Shown here piece after piece: positions 16,582-26,353 of a stretch of DNA of 64,000 nt (its first letter is position 1; each line of letters starts with the position of its first letter). The notes under the pieces are model-generated. The model saw nothing but the letters and a program-made list of their open reading frames with translations, did not search any database and was not told where the DNA came from. A program made the translations under genes and the position numbers. The stretch comes from Pyxidicoccus xibeiensis (GTDB lineage: Bacteria > Myxococcota > Myxococcia > Myxococcales > Myxococcaceae): the NCBI RefSeq assembly GCF_024198175.1, contig NZ_JAJVKV010000014.1:1-64000 (forward strand), read 5' to 3'.

Positions 16582-18086
16582 AGCTTTGCCTCCAGGTCGC
16601 TCAAATCCTTCGCAATCTGTGCCTCCAGGCAGCGCAGCCTCGCAAGAATCTCTTTCGGCGGGTCGTATTTGCTCTCTTCGTGCTGATCCTCCCTATACCG
16701 GTTGATCGACAGGTCGAAGTCCTTCCCCTCGATCTCCTTTACCGGCACCATGAAATGCTTCGCCGTGCGATCAGTGTCCTTCATCACGCTCCGCTTCCGC
16801 CAGCGTGCGAGCGCGTCGGGCAGGTCGTTCTCCTTCACCGGGTCGCGCTTGTCGTCGAGCGAGAAACCATCAGCCTCGACCTTGTAGAAGAACACATGGT
16901 CCGTCTTCCCGCCCTTCGTGAAGACGAGAATCGCGGTCGACACACCCGCGTAGGGCTTGAACACCCCCGACGGCAGCGAAATCACAGCCTCGAGCTGGTT
17001 CTCCTTCACGAGCAGCTTCCGGATCCCGGTATGTGCCTTCGACGAGCCGAAGAGCACCCCGTCTGGAACGATGGTGGCGCTCCGGCCGCCCTTCTTCAGC
17101 ATGCGAAGGATGAGCGCCACGAACAGCAGCTCGGTCTTCTTCGTCTTCACCGCCTGCGTGAGCGTCGGGTGGACGTTGCCTTCGTCGAGGCTTCCCTTGA
17201 ACGGGGGATTGGCGAGGATGACGTCAAAGCCACCCGTCGCCTGCTTCGGGAACTTCTCGGGGAACGCATTCGAGAGCGTGTCCTGGAAGTGGATGTCCGG
17301 ATTCTCCACACCGTGGAGCATGAGATTCATCGAGGCGATGCGCAGCATCGTCGCATCGAAGTCGAAGCCGTGGAACATGCCACGCTGGACATGCTCCCGG
17401 TAAGGTTCGAGCAAGTCGCCAGTGTAGAGGGTCTCCCCAGTCTCAACCTTCAGCCTGCCCTCCGGCGAGGTGTGCGTCTCCAGCAGGTACTGCATCACGC
17501 TGACAAGGAAGCCGGCGGTGCCGCACGCTGGGTCACCGACGGTCTCCGTCGGCTTGGGCTCGAGCAGTTCGACCATAAAGCGGATGACATGGCGGGGCGT
17601 GCGGAACTGGCCATTGATGCCGGCGGTCGTGAGCTTGCTGAGCAGGTACTCGTAGAGGTCACCCTTGGCGTCACCATCGGTGATGGGCAGCTTGTCAATC
17701 ATGTTCACGGCCGACACGAGCAGGCTCGGCTTATGAATCATGAGTTGCGCATCCTTCATGTACTCGGAGAAGGTCGTTCCGCCGTTGAGCTTGCGGAAGT
17801 GCGGGAACACCTCGTCGCGCACTACGCGCAGCATCCCTTCCGCGTCCTTCTGCTTGAAGTTCTTCCAGCGCCGCGGGTCGTCCCTGCCCGAGAAACGTCC
17901 CTGAAACGGCTTCTTCGTGCGCTCCGCCTTCCGCTCGCCGGTGGTCTCCATGACGTCGAGCAGGCGCGCGAACATCAGGAAGGAAATCTGCTCAATGACC
18001 GTCAGCGGATTCGTGATGCCGCCGGTCCAGAACTCGGTCCAAAGCTTGTTGATATCGCTCTGATACTGGGCTGAATGGGTGCTCAT
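16578..18086 (-). CDS. hsdM: Type I N6-adenine methyltransferase HsdM
   Basis: Protein of 502 aa. The AdoMet motif is DPACGTAGFL (about 187-196) and the catalytic N6-adenine motif is NPPF (near residue 290). The N-terminal helical domain begins around INKLWTEFWTGGI, typical of the HsdM_N region. With HsdS it methylates adenine in the recognition site and protects host DNA. The ATG overlaps the hsdR stop (ATGA) and its stop overlaps hsdS, so stoichiometric translation is likely. The length is normal and all motifs are intact. Confidence 0.95.
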   Translation of the reverse strand: MSTHSAQYQSDINKLWTEFWTGGITNPLTVIEQISFLMFARLLDVMETTGERKAERTKKPFQGRFSGRDDPRRWKNFKQKDAEGMLRVVRDEVFPHFRKLNGGTTFSEYMKDAQLMIHKPSLLVSAVNMIDKLPITDGDAKGDLYEYLLSKLTTAGINGQFRTPRHVIRFMVELLEPKPTETVGDPACGTAGFLVSVMQYLLETHTSPEGRLKVETGETLYTGDLLEPYREHVQRGMFHGFDFDATMLRIASMNLMLHGVENPDIHFQDTLSNAFPEKFPKQATGGFDVILANPPFKGSLDEGNVHPTLTQAVKTKKTELLFVALILRMLKKGGRSATIVPDGVLFGSSKAHTGIRKLLVKENQLEAVISLPSGVFKPYAGVSTAILVFTKGGKTDHVFFYKVEADGFSLDDKRDPVKENDLPDALARWRKRSVMKDTDRTAKHFMVPVKEIEGKDFDLSINRYREDQHEESKYDPPKEILARLRCLEAQIAKDLSDLEAKL

Positions 18087-21000
18087 GAGGCCTGGCTGGT
18101 GGGGGGGCGGTCACCCGGGGCCGCCCGCTTGGGTTCGAAGGTGCTCAGAATGGCGAGGAACTCATCGACGGCACCGGGCTCGGTGAAGATGCCATCGACG
18201 CTCTCCGCATGGAGAGTGGTAAAGGGCGGCTCATAGAGGCGCTCGATTTCGATGCTGCCGTTCTGCGCGATGTGGTTCTGCACGGCCTGCAGGAAGCGGA
18301 GTTGCTGGGACGAGAGCCGCGGGTGCTTATGAACGAACGCGGTGAACGCCCGCTCCACTGCTGCCGCGTCCAGCCCGACGAGTCCACGGAACACGGTCAG
18401 CAGCGAGCTCCGTGTCTCCGGGTCATGGCCCACGAGGTGTTTCACGTTGGCCTTGTCGTCTACCTCAAGAACGAGCCGCGCGAGCTCTTCCAGCTCTTCC
18501 TCCCGCACGGTGCCGCCCGCGCGAATGCGCTGGAGAGTCGGGTTCTCGGCCAGGCGCTCGCGCAGCACCGCCTCGACACGCCGCTTGTACTCAACCAGGT
18601 CGAGCCCTTCGAGGCGGGGGATGTAGGTCGTCGCGGAGAAGTCCGCGTCGTCCACGTCGAAGACCTGCGGCGCGACGCGAGTGACCGGCGGGAGCTGCTG
18701 GTACTTCATGATTCCCCGCAGCTCCCGGCGGAGCCCCTCGAGCTGATGGACTTCGACCGAGGCCCAGAACTCCCTGCTCCGCACCTGCTGGATGGGCTCG
18801 GCAAGCGCCCTGACCGGGTTCTGATTCTTGGCCAGCAGCTCCACGGCCTCCTGCACCCGGGCCCGGAGGTCCTGCACCTTGGGTGCGCTTGGCCCTCCGC
18901 GGACCAGCTCGACTTCGAGCCGCGTCATGAGCAGGTCGAAGCGGTAGGCATCCTCGTCGCCGCGGATGTTCCGCAGGTGCTGGAGGGGCGCCGCGATGGA
19001 CAGGAGGTCCGATTTCGTCGCGGCGGCGAAGTGGTGTACCCGGTCGCCATCCGCCAACATTTCGAGCTCCCGCCACTTGTCACGCGCATCAATGCTGTTC
19101 GTGTCCCGCGCGGCGCGGACATCCCCGATGATGAGCGCGGCGGCGGCCTCGAATGTGAAGGAATCCATCCTGTCCAGCGCGACCTGGGCCAGCTCGACGC
19201 GCGCCTCGAAGAGCTGCTGCAGCAGCGACTTCTGCGGCGAGGGCTGCGTCTCCTTGTACTTCTCATCGAAGTACCAGAAGTTCGACCAGAGGTCGAAGAC
19301 GAGGAACTCCGTCTTGTCCCGGCCGGGGCCGAAGAGGTTTTTTCGGAGCCGCGTCCCGCGACCAATCATCTGCCAGAACTTCACGTAGGACTTCACCGGC
19401 CTGGCCAAGACGAGGTTCACGACCTCGGGGACGTCGATGCCAGTGTCGAGCATGTCCACCGAGATGGCGATGGTGAGCTCGCTGTCCGGCTTCTTGAAGT
19501 CGTCGATGAGCTGGTCGGCTCTGGGCTCCTGGTTGTCGATGACGCGGCAGAAGGTGGAGCCGTACTGCGGGTACAGCTCGCTGAACACCTCCGCGAGGTG
19601 GAGGGCGTGGACGTGGTTCCGCGCGAAGACGATGGTCTTCCCGACGTGGCTGCCGGTGGCCTCGCGGATTCCCTCCTCCATCAGCGAGCGCCAGATGAAA
19701 CGCGTCGTGTCCTTGTTGAAGAAGAGCTTGTCGATGTCCTCCGCAGCGAAGTCCACCTGCTCGGCCGCTGGGTCCTGGGCCTCAAGCTGCTCACGCTGCT
19801 CCTCGGTCATCTTCCAGTAGCGCGCCCCCTCTACGCGGAACTGGCTGCTGAGCACGCGCACCCGGAAGGGCACGAGGAACGGCGGCTTCGAGTTGACCGC
19901 ATCGTCGTAGCTGAAGTGCGAGGTCGGATCCTTGTCCTCGCAGCCGAAGAGCTCGTAGGTGTTGCGCTCGATGAAGCGGACGGGCGTCGCGGTGAGGCCG
20001 ACTTCCAGGGCGTCGAAGTACTGGAATAGCGCGCGGAACTTCTTGTAGATGCTGCGGTGTGACTCGTCGGCGATGATGAGATCGAAGAAGCCGACGTCGA
20101 ACTCCTCGAAGCACTTCATCATCGCCGGGTAGGTGGCCAGGTAGATGCGCTTATCGCGGTCTCCCGACGTGGTGCTGTCCACGACGACGCGCGGCTCGCC
20201 TGGCATGAACTCCTTGAAGACGCGATCCGCCTGCCTGCGCAGCTCCCGCCTGTCGCAGAGGAACAGGATGCGCTTCACCCAGCCGGCCCGCATCAGCACG
20301 TCACAGAGCGAGATGGCCACGCGCGTCTTGCCGGTGCCCGTCGCCTGCACCAGGAGCGCCTTGCGGAAGTTGAGGGTGAAGCGCTCGCAGACCTGCTTGA
20401 CCGCCTCAAGCTGGTACATGCGGTTCGCGATGTCGAGGTTGGGCTCGACCATGGCGAGCGGCTTCTTGTTCGTCCTCTGGTGGGTGAGGTACTCGAGGCT
20501 GTCCTTGGAGTAGAAGCCGTATACCTTGCGCCACGGGTACTTCTGCGCGTCGTCCCACAAAAAGATGTCGACGCCGTTGGTGTAGAAGATGACCGGGCGG
20601 ACTCCGCTCTCCTGCTCGAGGCTGTGGGCGTACATGCGGGCCTGCTCGGCGCCGGCACGGGCCTCCTTTGCGGTCCGCTTCGCCTCGATGACAGCCAGCG
20701 GCTTGCCGTCATCGCCGTAGAGCACGTAGTCAGCCACCCCCACTCCGGAGTCCGTCGGCAGGCGCGACAGCGGCACCTCCTGACCCACCTCGGCGGTGCT
20801 CTTGCCGTCCGGCCCCACGTCCCATCCCGCCGCCAGGAGCGCATGGTCGATGAGGCGGCGGCGCGTCGTCTCCTCATTGAACTGGAGGAGGGATGCGACG
20901 TTCTGCCCCTCCGCCTTGAGCCCGGCCAGCTCGGTGGCGTGCTCGGTGGCGGCGCGCTCCGCGTCGAGCCGCTTCCGGGTCTCCTCCTCCAGCGCGGCGA

Positions 21001-21496
21001 GCACCGACTCGTACTTCGCCTCGGCGAGGCGCAGCTTCTCGAGTGCCTCCCTCGTCTTGCCGGCGGCTCCCGGCTCCGGTGGGGGCGCCACGTACGCCGG
21101 GGCATCCTGGCGGTCCCCCCCATCAACCTGCACGTGGAACCAGCGGGCGATGTCGAAGAGCTGGGCGAGGCAGCTGAGCGAGAGCTGGCTCGTGATGGGG
21201 CGCCGGGGGTGGGCGGCGTGGTTGCCCCCCTTGCGTACGGCGTGGAGCTTGTTCTGGACGACCTCGGGAACGGACTGCCGGAACGGCTCTGCGGTCATCA
21301 AGTCGTTCAGGTTGTCGGAGAAGGGCGGCTGCAGCCGGTACTTCGTATAGATGGCGGCGACCGCGTGCTCGACGAAGCTGCGCTGCTTGATGAGGGAGCT
21401 GGCCGGGTCCTCGTGCGCGTAGCGCTCCGCGAAGCCCGCGAGGTCCGCGAGGACGGCGCGCTTGGCGCGGAGGAACTCGAAGTTCTGTGACTTCAT
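18083..21496 (-). CDS. hsdR: Type I restriction endonuclease subunit HsdR (EcoEI-like)
   Basis: Protein of 1137 aa, the DNA translocase and nuclease subunit. The N-terminal 230 residues include a helical region followed by a coiled coil. The PD-(D/E)xK nuclease core is GVADYVLYGDDGKPLAVIEAK (ExK near 269). Helicase motifs follow: TGTGKTRVA (near 385), ADESH (near 476), LTATP, and the C-terminal helicase half with IGRGTR. The end resembles the EcoEI-R C-terminal domain. ATG at 21496 is preceded by GGAG at about 9 nt. A near-consensus sigma-54 promoter lies just upstream (21533-21548), unusual for a restriction gene. Confidence 0.95.
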   Translation of the reverse strand: MKSQNFEFLRAKRAVLADLAGFAERYAHEDPASSLIKQRSFVEHAVAAIYTKYRLQPPFSDNLNDLMTAEPFRQSVPEVVQNKLHAVRKGGNHAAHPRRPITSQLSLSCLAQLFDIARWFHVQVDGGDRQDAPAYVAPPPEPGAAGKTREALEKLRLAEAKYESVLAALEEETRKRLDAERAATEHATELAGLKAEGQNVASLLQFNEETTRRRLIDHALLAAGWDVGPDGKSTAEVGQEVPLSRLPTDSGVGVADYVLYGDDGKPLAVIEAKRTAKEARAGAEQARMYAHSLEQESGVRPVIFYTNGVDIFLWDDAQKYPWRKVYGFYSKDSLEYLTHQRTNKKPLAMVEPNLDIANRMYQLEAVKQVCERFTLNFRKALLVQATGTGKTRVAISLCDVLMRAGWVKRILFLCDRRELRRQADRVFKEFMPGEPRVVVDSTTSGDRDKRIYLATYPAMMKCFEEFDVGFFDLIIADESHRSIYKKFRALFQYFDALEVGLTATPVRFIERNTYELFGCEDKDPTSHFSYDDAVNSKPPFLVPFRVRVLSSQFRVEGARYWKMTEEQREQLEAQDPAAEQVDFAAEDIDKLFFNKDTTRFIWRSLMEEGIREATGSHVGKTIVFARNHVHALHLAEVFSELYPQYGSTFCRVIDNQEPRADQLIDDFKKPDSELTIAISVDMLDTGIDVPEVVNLVLARPVKSYVKFWQMIGRGTRLRKNLFGPGRDKTEFLVFDLWSNFWYFDEKYKETQPSPQKSLLQQLFEARVELAQVALDRMDSFTFEAAAALIIGDVRAARDTNSIDARDKWRELEMLADGDRVHHFAAATKSDLLSIAAPLQHLRNIRGDEDAYRFDLLMTRLEVELVRGGPSAPKVQDLRARVQEAVELLAKNQNPVRALAEPIQQVRSREFWASVEVHQLEGLRRELRGIMKYQQLPPVTRVAPQVFDVDDADFSATTYIPRLEGLDLVEYKRRVEAVLRERLAENPTLQRIRAGGTVREEELEELARLVLEVDDKANVKHLVGHDPETRSSLLTVFRGLVGLDAAAVERAFTAFVHKHPRLSSQQLRFLQAVQNHIAQNGSIEIERLYEPPFTTLHAESVDGIFTEPGAVDEFLAILSTFEPKRAAPGDRPPTSQAS

Positions 21497-21532
21497 GTTC
21501 GCGCGCTCCATGCTGACCATGCCGGCGTTCCT

Positions 21533-21548
21533 ATCAATGACCGTGCCA
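21533..21548 (-). promoter_or_regulatory. Near-consensus sigma-54 (-24/-12) promoter before hsdR
   Basis: On the minus strand the sequence is TGGCACGGTCATTGAT, against the consensus TGGCACG-N4-TTGCW. The -24 block is perfect and the -12 block differs only at the C of GC. The predicted transcription start is near 21522, giving a 26-nt leader to the hsdR ATG at 21496. The element begins directly after the stop codon of the sigma-54 activator, in a gap of only 52 bp. The changed -12 base may weaken it. Confidence 0.75.
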
Positions 21549-23054
<1,506 letters not shown>

Positions 23055-23082
23055 GGGGAGACGCTACAAGCTCTCTTGCCTC

Positions 23083-23102
23083 TGAACAATAAATCTTGTT
23101 GA
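23083..23102. promoter_or_regulatory. Inverted repeat in the activator/nuclease intergenic region
   Basis: TGAACAA-N6-TTGTTGA has 7-bp arms with one mismatch and lies in the only AT-rich patch of the region. It is 30-50 bp upstream of the activator ATG and about 100 bp upstream of the start predicted for the divergent sigma-54 promoter, the usual distance for an enhancer site. It may be the activator's binding site; a matching copy upstream of hsdR was not found by eye. Confidence 0.4.
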
Positions 23103-23167
23103 CCTCCTCCAGACTGGCCTACCTGCTCCGAGAGTGGGAGCGACCCGGCGAGTGGGCGCTCCATCGC

Positions 23168-23183
23168 TGGCGCGGCCCATGCA
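23168..23183 (+). promoter_or_regulatory. Candidate sigma-54 promoter before the divergent nuclease-like gene
   Basis: TGGCGCGGCCCATGCA matches the -24/-12 consensus at all but two positions, with GG and GC exactly 10 bp apart. The predicted start is near 23194, only 3 nt before the ATG at 23197 or 12 nt before the ATG at 23206, so the transcript would be nearly leaderless. That short leader is the main argument against it. Confidence 0.5.
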
Positions 23184-23196
23184 GTGGGTGCCCGCC

Positions 23197-24903
23197 ATGA
23201 CAAACATGATTCGCATCCCACAGGTTGAAGTCTCCGTTGTCTGTACCTCCGAGCAGGTCGCGGCGGAGGTGCGCGACCGTCGCCCGGACAGCCTCGCCCT
23301 CTTCGGCGACCTCGGCGAGGGGCAGCGGGAGCAGCTCGTCCTCGACGCGTGGAGCATCGGCTTCCGGGCGCTCCATAACGCGCATACCGCCGCACAGGAG
23401 GCGAAGCTGAAGGACGTGGGCGAGGCCCTCGTCTCGGACGTCGACAGACAGCTCCGTGCCCACGTCGACCAGCAGCAGGAGATGATGGCCTCCGTGCTCC
23501 GGACTTTCTTCGACCCGAAGGACGGGCAGGTGACGCAGCGCCTTGCGGCCTTCGTCGAGGACCAGGGCGTTCTCGCGCGGCTGCTCGACAGGTATCTCGG
23601 CCCGGGAAACAGCGTGCTCGCCGAGGCCCTCGCGCGGCAGGTGGGTGAGACGAGCCCTCTCTTCAAGAAGCTGAGCCTCACTGAGAGCGACGGCCTGGTG
23701 AAGGTCCTCGAGGGGCAGCTCCGGGTGGTGATGAACCACGGACACGCGGAGTTGGTGCGCGCATTGGACCCGCTCGCCGAGGATGGCGCCGTCGCCCGGT
23801 TCCTCCGCAGCCTCCGCGAGGAGCTGAAGGGGGCCGACGAGGACCGCGCCAAGCAGCTCTCTGCGGCGCTCGCCGCGCTGAACGCGAACGACGAGAATTC
23901 GCTCCTGAGCCGCCTCGTGCGCGAGACGCACCGTGCCCGCCAGGAGGTGCTGTCGGCGGTGAATCCGGACGCGCCCGACTCGCCCATGTCGATTCTGAAG
24001 GCGAGCCTCACGAAGCTCCTCCAGGAGCAGGGCGCGACGCAGGGGGCCCTCGCCCGGCAACAGGAGGAGCGCCAGGCACGCTTCGAGAAAGAGGTCCGCG
24101 AGGCGCTAGCCCGCATCGAGACCCGGCGGGCCCAGGAGCAGAAGAGCACGCGCGGCGGGCTCGTCTTCGAGGACGCGGTCGTCTCCTTCCTCCAGGACGC
24201 CACGCGGGCAGCTGCCTGCGTCCTGGACGTGACGGGCGCGACGGCAGGCATTGGCCGGTGCAAGAAGGGCGACGCGGTGCTCCGGTTCACCGACGAGAGC
24301 GCCTTCGCCGGGGCGTGCGTGGTGTTCGAGGCGAAGCGTGACGCGACCTACACCGTGCAGAAGGCACTCGATGAACTCGACGCCGCGCGCAAGAACCGGG
24401 AGGCCGTCGCGGGCGTGTTTGTGATGGCACGCTCGCATGCGAGCGAGACGTTCCCGAGATTCATGCGCTACGGGAGCAATGTCCTCGTGAGCTGGGACGA
24501 GCAGGATCCGGCGACGGACGCCTACCTTCAGGCGGCCGTGCTCCTCGGGATGGCGCTTGTCACGCGTAGCCGCACGACAGGCGACACGGGCGACATCACC
24601 GCCCTGAGGGACGTCGAGACGCGCATCGAAGCCGAGCTCACTCGCCTCGAAAAGGTGGAGAAGTACGGCGACGCCATCCGCAAGAACGTGGATGGCATCA
24701 GCGACGAGGTACGCAAGGCCCGGAAGGCCCTCGACGTTCTGCTCCGGAAGGCGCAAGACACCCTGCAGGCGCTGAAGGTCGAACTCCACGATGAGGGGGC
24801 CGAGCGCGGCTCGCCGATTGGGCTGCCGAACGGCGCCTTCCGGGCGCCGGTACTGCCCCTCCCTGGTGTCGCAGTGGCATCCCTTGCCTCGTTGAACGAC
24901 TAA
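23197..24903 (+). CDS. Coiled-coil protein with PD-(D/E)xK-like nuclease motif
   Basis: Protein of about 568 aa of no family I can name. Residues 60-320 are mostly helical and charged, with long coiled-coil-like stretches. The part after 320 looks like a PD-(D/E)xK fold: Glu325 in GLVFEDAVV, Asp359 in KKGDAVLRF and Glu378-Ala-Lys380 in CVVFEAKRD, in the usual order and spacing. The layout recalls DUF2130/RmuC-type proteins (coiled coil then nuclease). It is divergent from the CARF activator and preceded by a candidate sigma-54 element, so it is a likely regulated effector. The start is uncertain: ATGs at 23179, 23197 and 23206 are in frame and none has a good ribosome-binding site. Confidence 0.75.
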   Translation: MTNMIRIPQVEVSVVCTSEQVAAEVRDRRPDSLALFGDLGEGQREQLVLDAWSIGFRALHNAHTAAQEAKLKDVGEALVSDVDRQLRAHVDQQQEMMASVLRTFFDPKDGQVTQRLAAFVEDQGVLARLLDRYLGPGNSVLAEALARQVGETSPLFKKLSLTESDGLVKVLEGQLRVVMNHGHAELVRALDPLAEDGAVARFLRSLREELKGADEDRAKQLSAALAALNANDENSLLSRLVRETHRARQEVLSAVNPDAPDSPMSILKASLTKLLQEQGATQGALARQQEERQARFEKEVREALARIETRRAQEQKSTRGGLVFEDAVVSFLQDATRAAACVLDVTGATAGIGRCKKGDAVLRFTDESAFAGACVVFEAKRDATYTVQKALDELDAARKNREAVAGVFVMARSHASETFPRFMRYGSNVLVSWDEQDPATDAYLQAAVLLGMALVTRSRTTGDTGDITALRDVETRIEAELTRLEKVEKYGDAIRKNVDGISDEVRKARKALDVLLRKAQDTLQALKVELHDEGAERGSPIGLPNGAFRAPVLPLPGVAVASLASLND

Positions 24904-24994
24904 ACCATCCGGGTAAATCTTGGCCTACCCTGCGAGGGCGAGCAGGAGTCATCAAGCGTCGGAAGCCGCATAGGCGGCCCAACTGCTTCAGGAG

Positions 24995-25210
24995 GTGGAT
25001 GACAGCAAATGGGCTTGCGCGGACCGCGGCACCTCGAAGACCTCCAAGCCCGTGGCCCTGCTGATGGCGGACCTGAGCATGACGAAGACGTATTCCAGGC
25101 CCCATGTCTCCAGCGACAACCCCTTCATTGAGGCGCACTTCAAGACGCTGAAGTACTGGCTTGGCTTTCCTCAACGCTTCGGCTGTCTCCAGGACGCCTG
25201 CGACTTCTTC
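24995..25210 (+). mobile_element. Remnant of an IS3/IS481-type transposase
   Basis: About 70 residues match the C-terminal part of an rve (DDE) integrase domain: SKPVALLMADLSMTKTYSRP followed by SSDNPFIEAHFKTLKY and FPQRFG. The last catalytic Glu (in NPFIE) is kept, but the first two catalytic Asp and the whole N-terminal half are absent, and no terminal inverted repeats were found. It is a dead fragment between the putative nuclease gene and the right repeat, and shows past transposition at the edge of the island. Confidence 0.8.
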
Positions 25211-25275
25211 TACGGCGCTGGCGGCTGCGGCGCCCGAATCTACAAGAGCTGGAACTACTGAGCTGACGTAGCAGC

Positions 25276-25306
25276 GGCCCGCTCCGGATGTGCACCGGAG
25301 CGGGCC
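25276..25306. terminator. Perfect 12-bp hairpin
   Basis: GGCCCGCTCCGG and CCGGAGCGGGCC form a perfect stem with a 7-nt loop. No T tract follows on either strand. It may be a leftover terminator serving the kinase remnant on the minus strand or the transposase on the plus strand. Confidence 0.5.
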
Positions 25307-25342
25307 GTCCTCCGGGCGTCGTGCCCTCGCCCCATCCGCTGG

Positions 25343-25893
25343 CTATGGACTGTCGTCGCGAGCCGCGGGGCCCGAAGTGGCAGGACGTGACGGAGTCAGG
25401 GCGGGGAGGTAGCACGCGCCCTTGTATTCAACGCCGCCCCACTCATCACAATCCTTCACGTCCACGGGGAGCTTCGTCCAACAGCCGCCATTGAGGCGAC
25501 CTGCACCTTACCGGGGCAGCGGCCCTTGTCGTCCGGACGCCGCTGCCCGGGGAGGGGCTTCGGTGGCAGGTCTGCCGCGATGCAGGACCACACGGAGGGG
25601 GTTTTCTTCGGCCCCACCGGCGCCGTCAGCGCGGAGTCCCCGTGGGCCACGGTGCCGCCATCCTCTGACTCTTCCTGCTCCGCAAGGAAGGCCGCTGCGG
25701 GCTCCTCGAAGGGACTCACGTTCGGCAGCCCCCTGTCGCTCAGCGCGAGTGTAGCTCCGAGGCCGACGGCCGCGAACCCCGACCACTTCTGCATTCGAGG
25801 GGGCTGCACCGTGACGCGCTGGGGGAGGGGAGAGAGGCGCGCGGGCCGCGGCTCTTCTCCTGTGAAGAGCGGCACGTCCGCCTCGCTTCCGGA
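25343..25893 (-). pseudogene. 3' remnant of a Ser/Thr protein kinase gene, frameshifted
   Basis: Read on the minus strand, the sequence begins abruptly at the rsgA repeat and encodes a membrane-type segment (WSGFAAVGLGATLALS), a linker, then PLPGQRRPDD and, after a one-base deletion near 25493, LNGGCWTKLPVDVKDCDEWG and YKGACYLP before a TAG at 25345-25343. The GQRRP...NGGCW...YKGACY pattern is the C-terminal tail of myxobacterial Ser/Thr kinases. The kinase domain is missing. The shift is shown by the match changing frame between the two halves. It is a broken gene whose 5' part was replaced by the rsgA fragment. Confidence 0.75.
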
Positions 25894-26302
25894 GGTCCGC
25901 GCCGACGACAGCCGGGGCCGCCACACCACCACGCACCGTGAGCTCTTCGTGCTGCCCCACGGCGGGCTGCTCATCGACAGGCCCGGGATGCGCGAGCTGG
26001 GGGTGTGGGGTGAGGAGGAGGGCGTGGGCCAGGTGTTCGCGGACATCCTCGCGCTGGCGGAGGGCTGCCGCTTCACGGACTGCGAGCACCGGAGCGAGCC
26101 GGGCTGCGCGGTGCGGGGCGCCGTGGCGGCGGGCACGCTGCCCCAGGCGCGGGTGGACAGCTTCGAGAAGCTGCGGCGCGAGCAGGCGCACCAGGCGCGC
26201 CAGGTGGACGCCGTCGCGCGGCGCGAGCAGAAGCGCAGGGAGCGCAGCAACACCCTCCTGGGCTGGGAGGCGGGGAGGTCCAAGCGGCGCGGACGTGACT
26301 GA
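25894..26302 (+). pseudogene. Truncated second copy of rsgA (3' third only)
   Basis: Encodes the last 135 residues of RsgA in frame, from VRADDSRGRHTT to GRD and the TGA. The P-loop and OB fold are absent. Differences from the intact copy include G3 DGPG changed to DRPG, but half of the changed codons are synonymous, so this copy was under selection as a real gene before it was cut off. An open frame runs upstream to 25526, but that part is the antisense of the kinase remnant and is not protein. It is convergent with the H-NOX gene. Confidence 0.9.
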
Positions 26303-26344
26303 GCGCTGAGACGGGACGGAGGCGGCGGGGGCGTTTCCCGCCGC
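25894..26344 (+). repeat. Right copy of the 451-bp rsgA direct repeat
   Basis: Colinear with 12149-12599 at an offset of exactly 13,745 bp with no gaps; similarity stops sharply on both sides. Recombination between the copies would delete the restriction operon, the putative nuclease, the transposase remnant and the kinase remnant as one circle and leave one intact rsgA. Confidence 0.93.
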
Positions 26345-26352
26345 CTCCGTCC
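26314..26352. terminator. Strong hairpin between truncated rsgA and the H-NOX gene
   Basis: GGACGGAGGCGGCGGG pairs perfectly with CCCGCCGCCTCCGTCC (16-bp stem, 7-nt loop) and is followed by TTT. It lies between two convergent genes and can serve both. The outer part of the stem is outside the repeat, so this hairpin is longer than that of the left copy. Confidence 0.7.
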
Positions 26353-26353
26353 T

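Noticed and set aside
23101..23131. Another sigma-54 promoter (TGGCCTACCTGC) upstream of the nuclease-like gene
   Set aside because: GG and GC are only 7 bp apart; the -24/-12 spacing is strict.
25526..25893. N-terminal extension fused to the truncated rsgA
   Set aside because: It is the antisense of the kinase remnant and shows no similarity to RsgA; the matching sequence begins abruptly at 25894.
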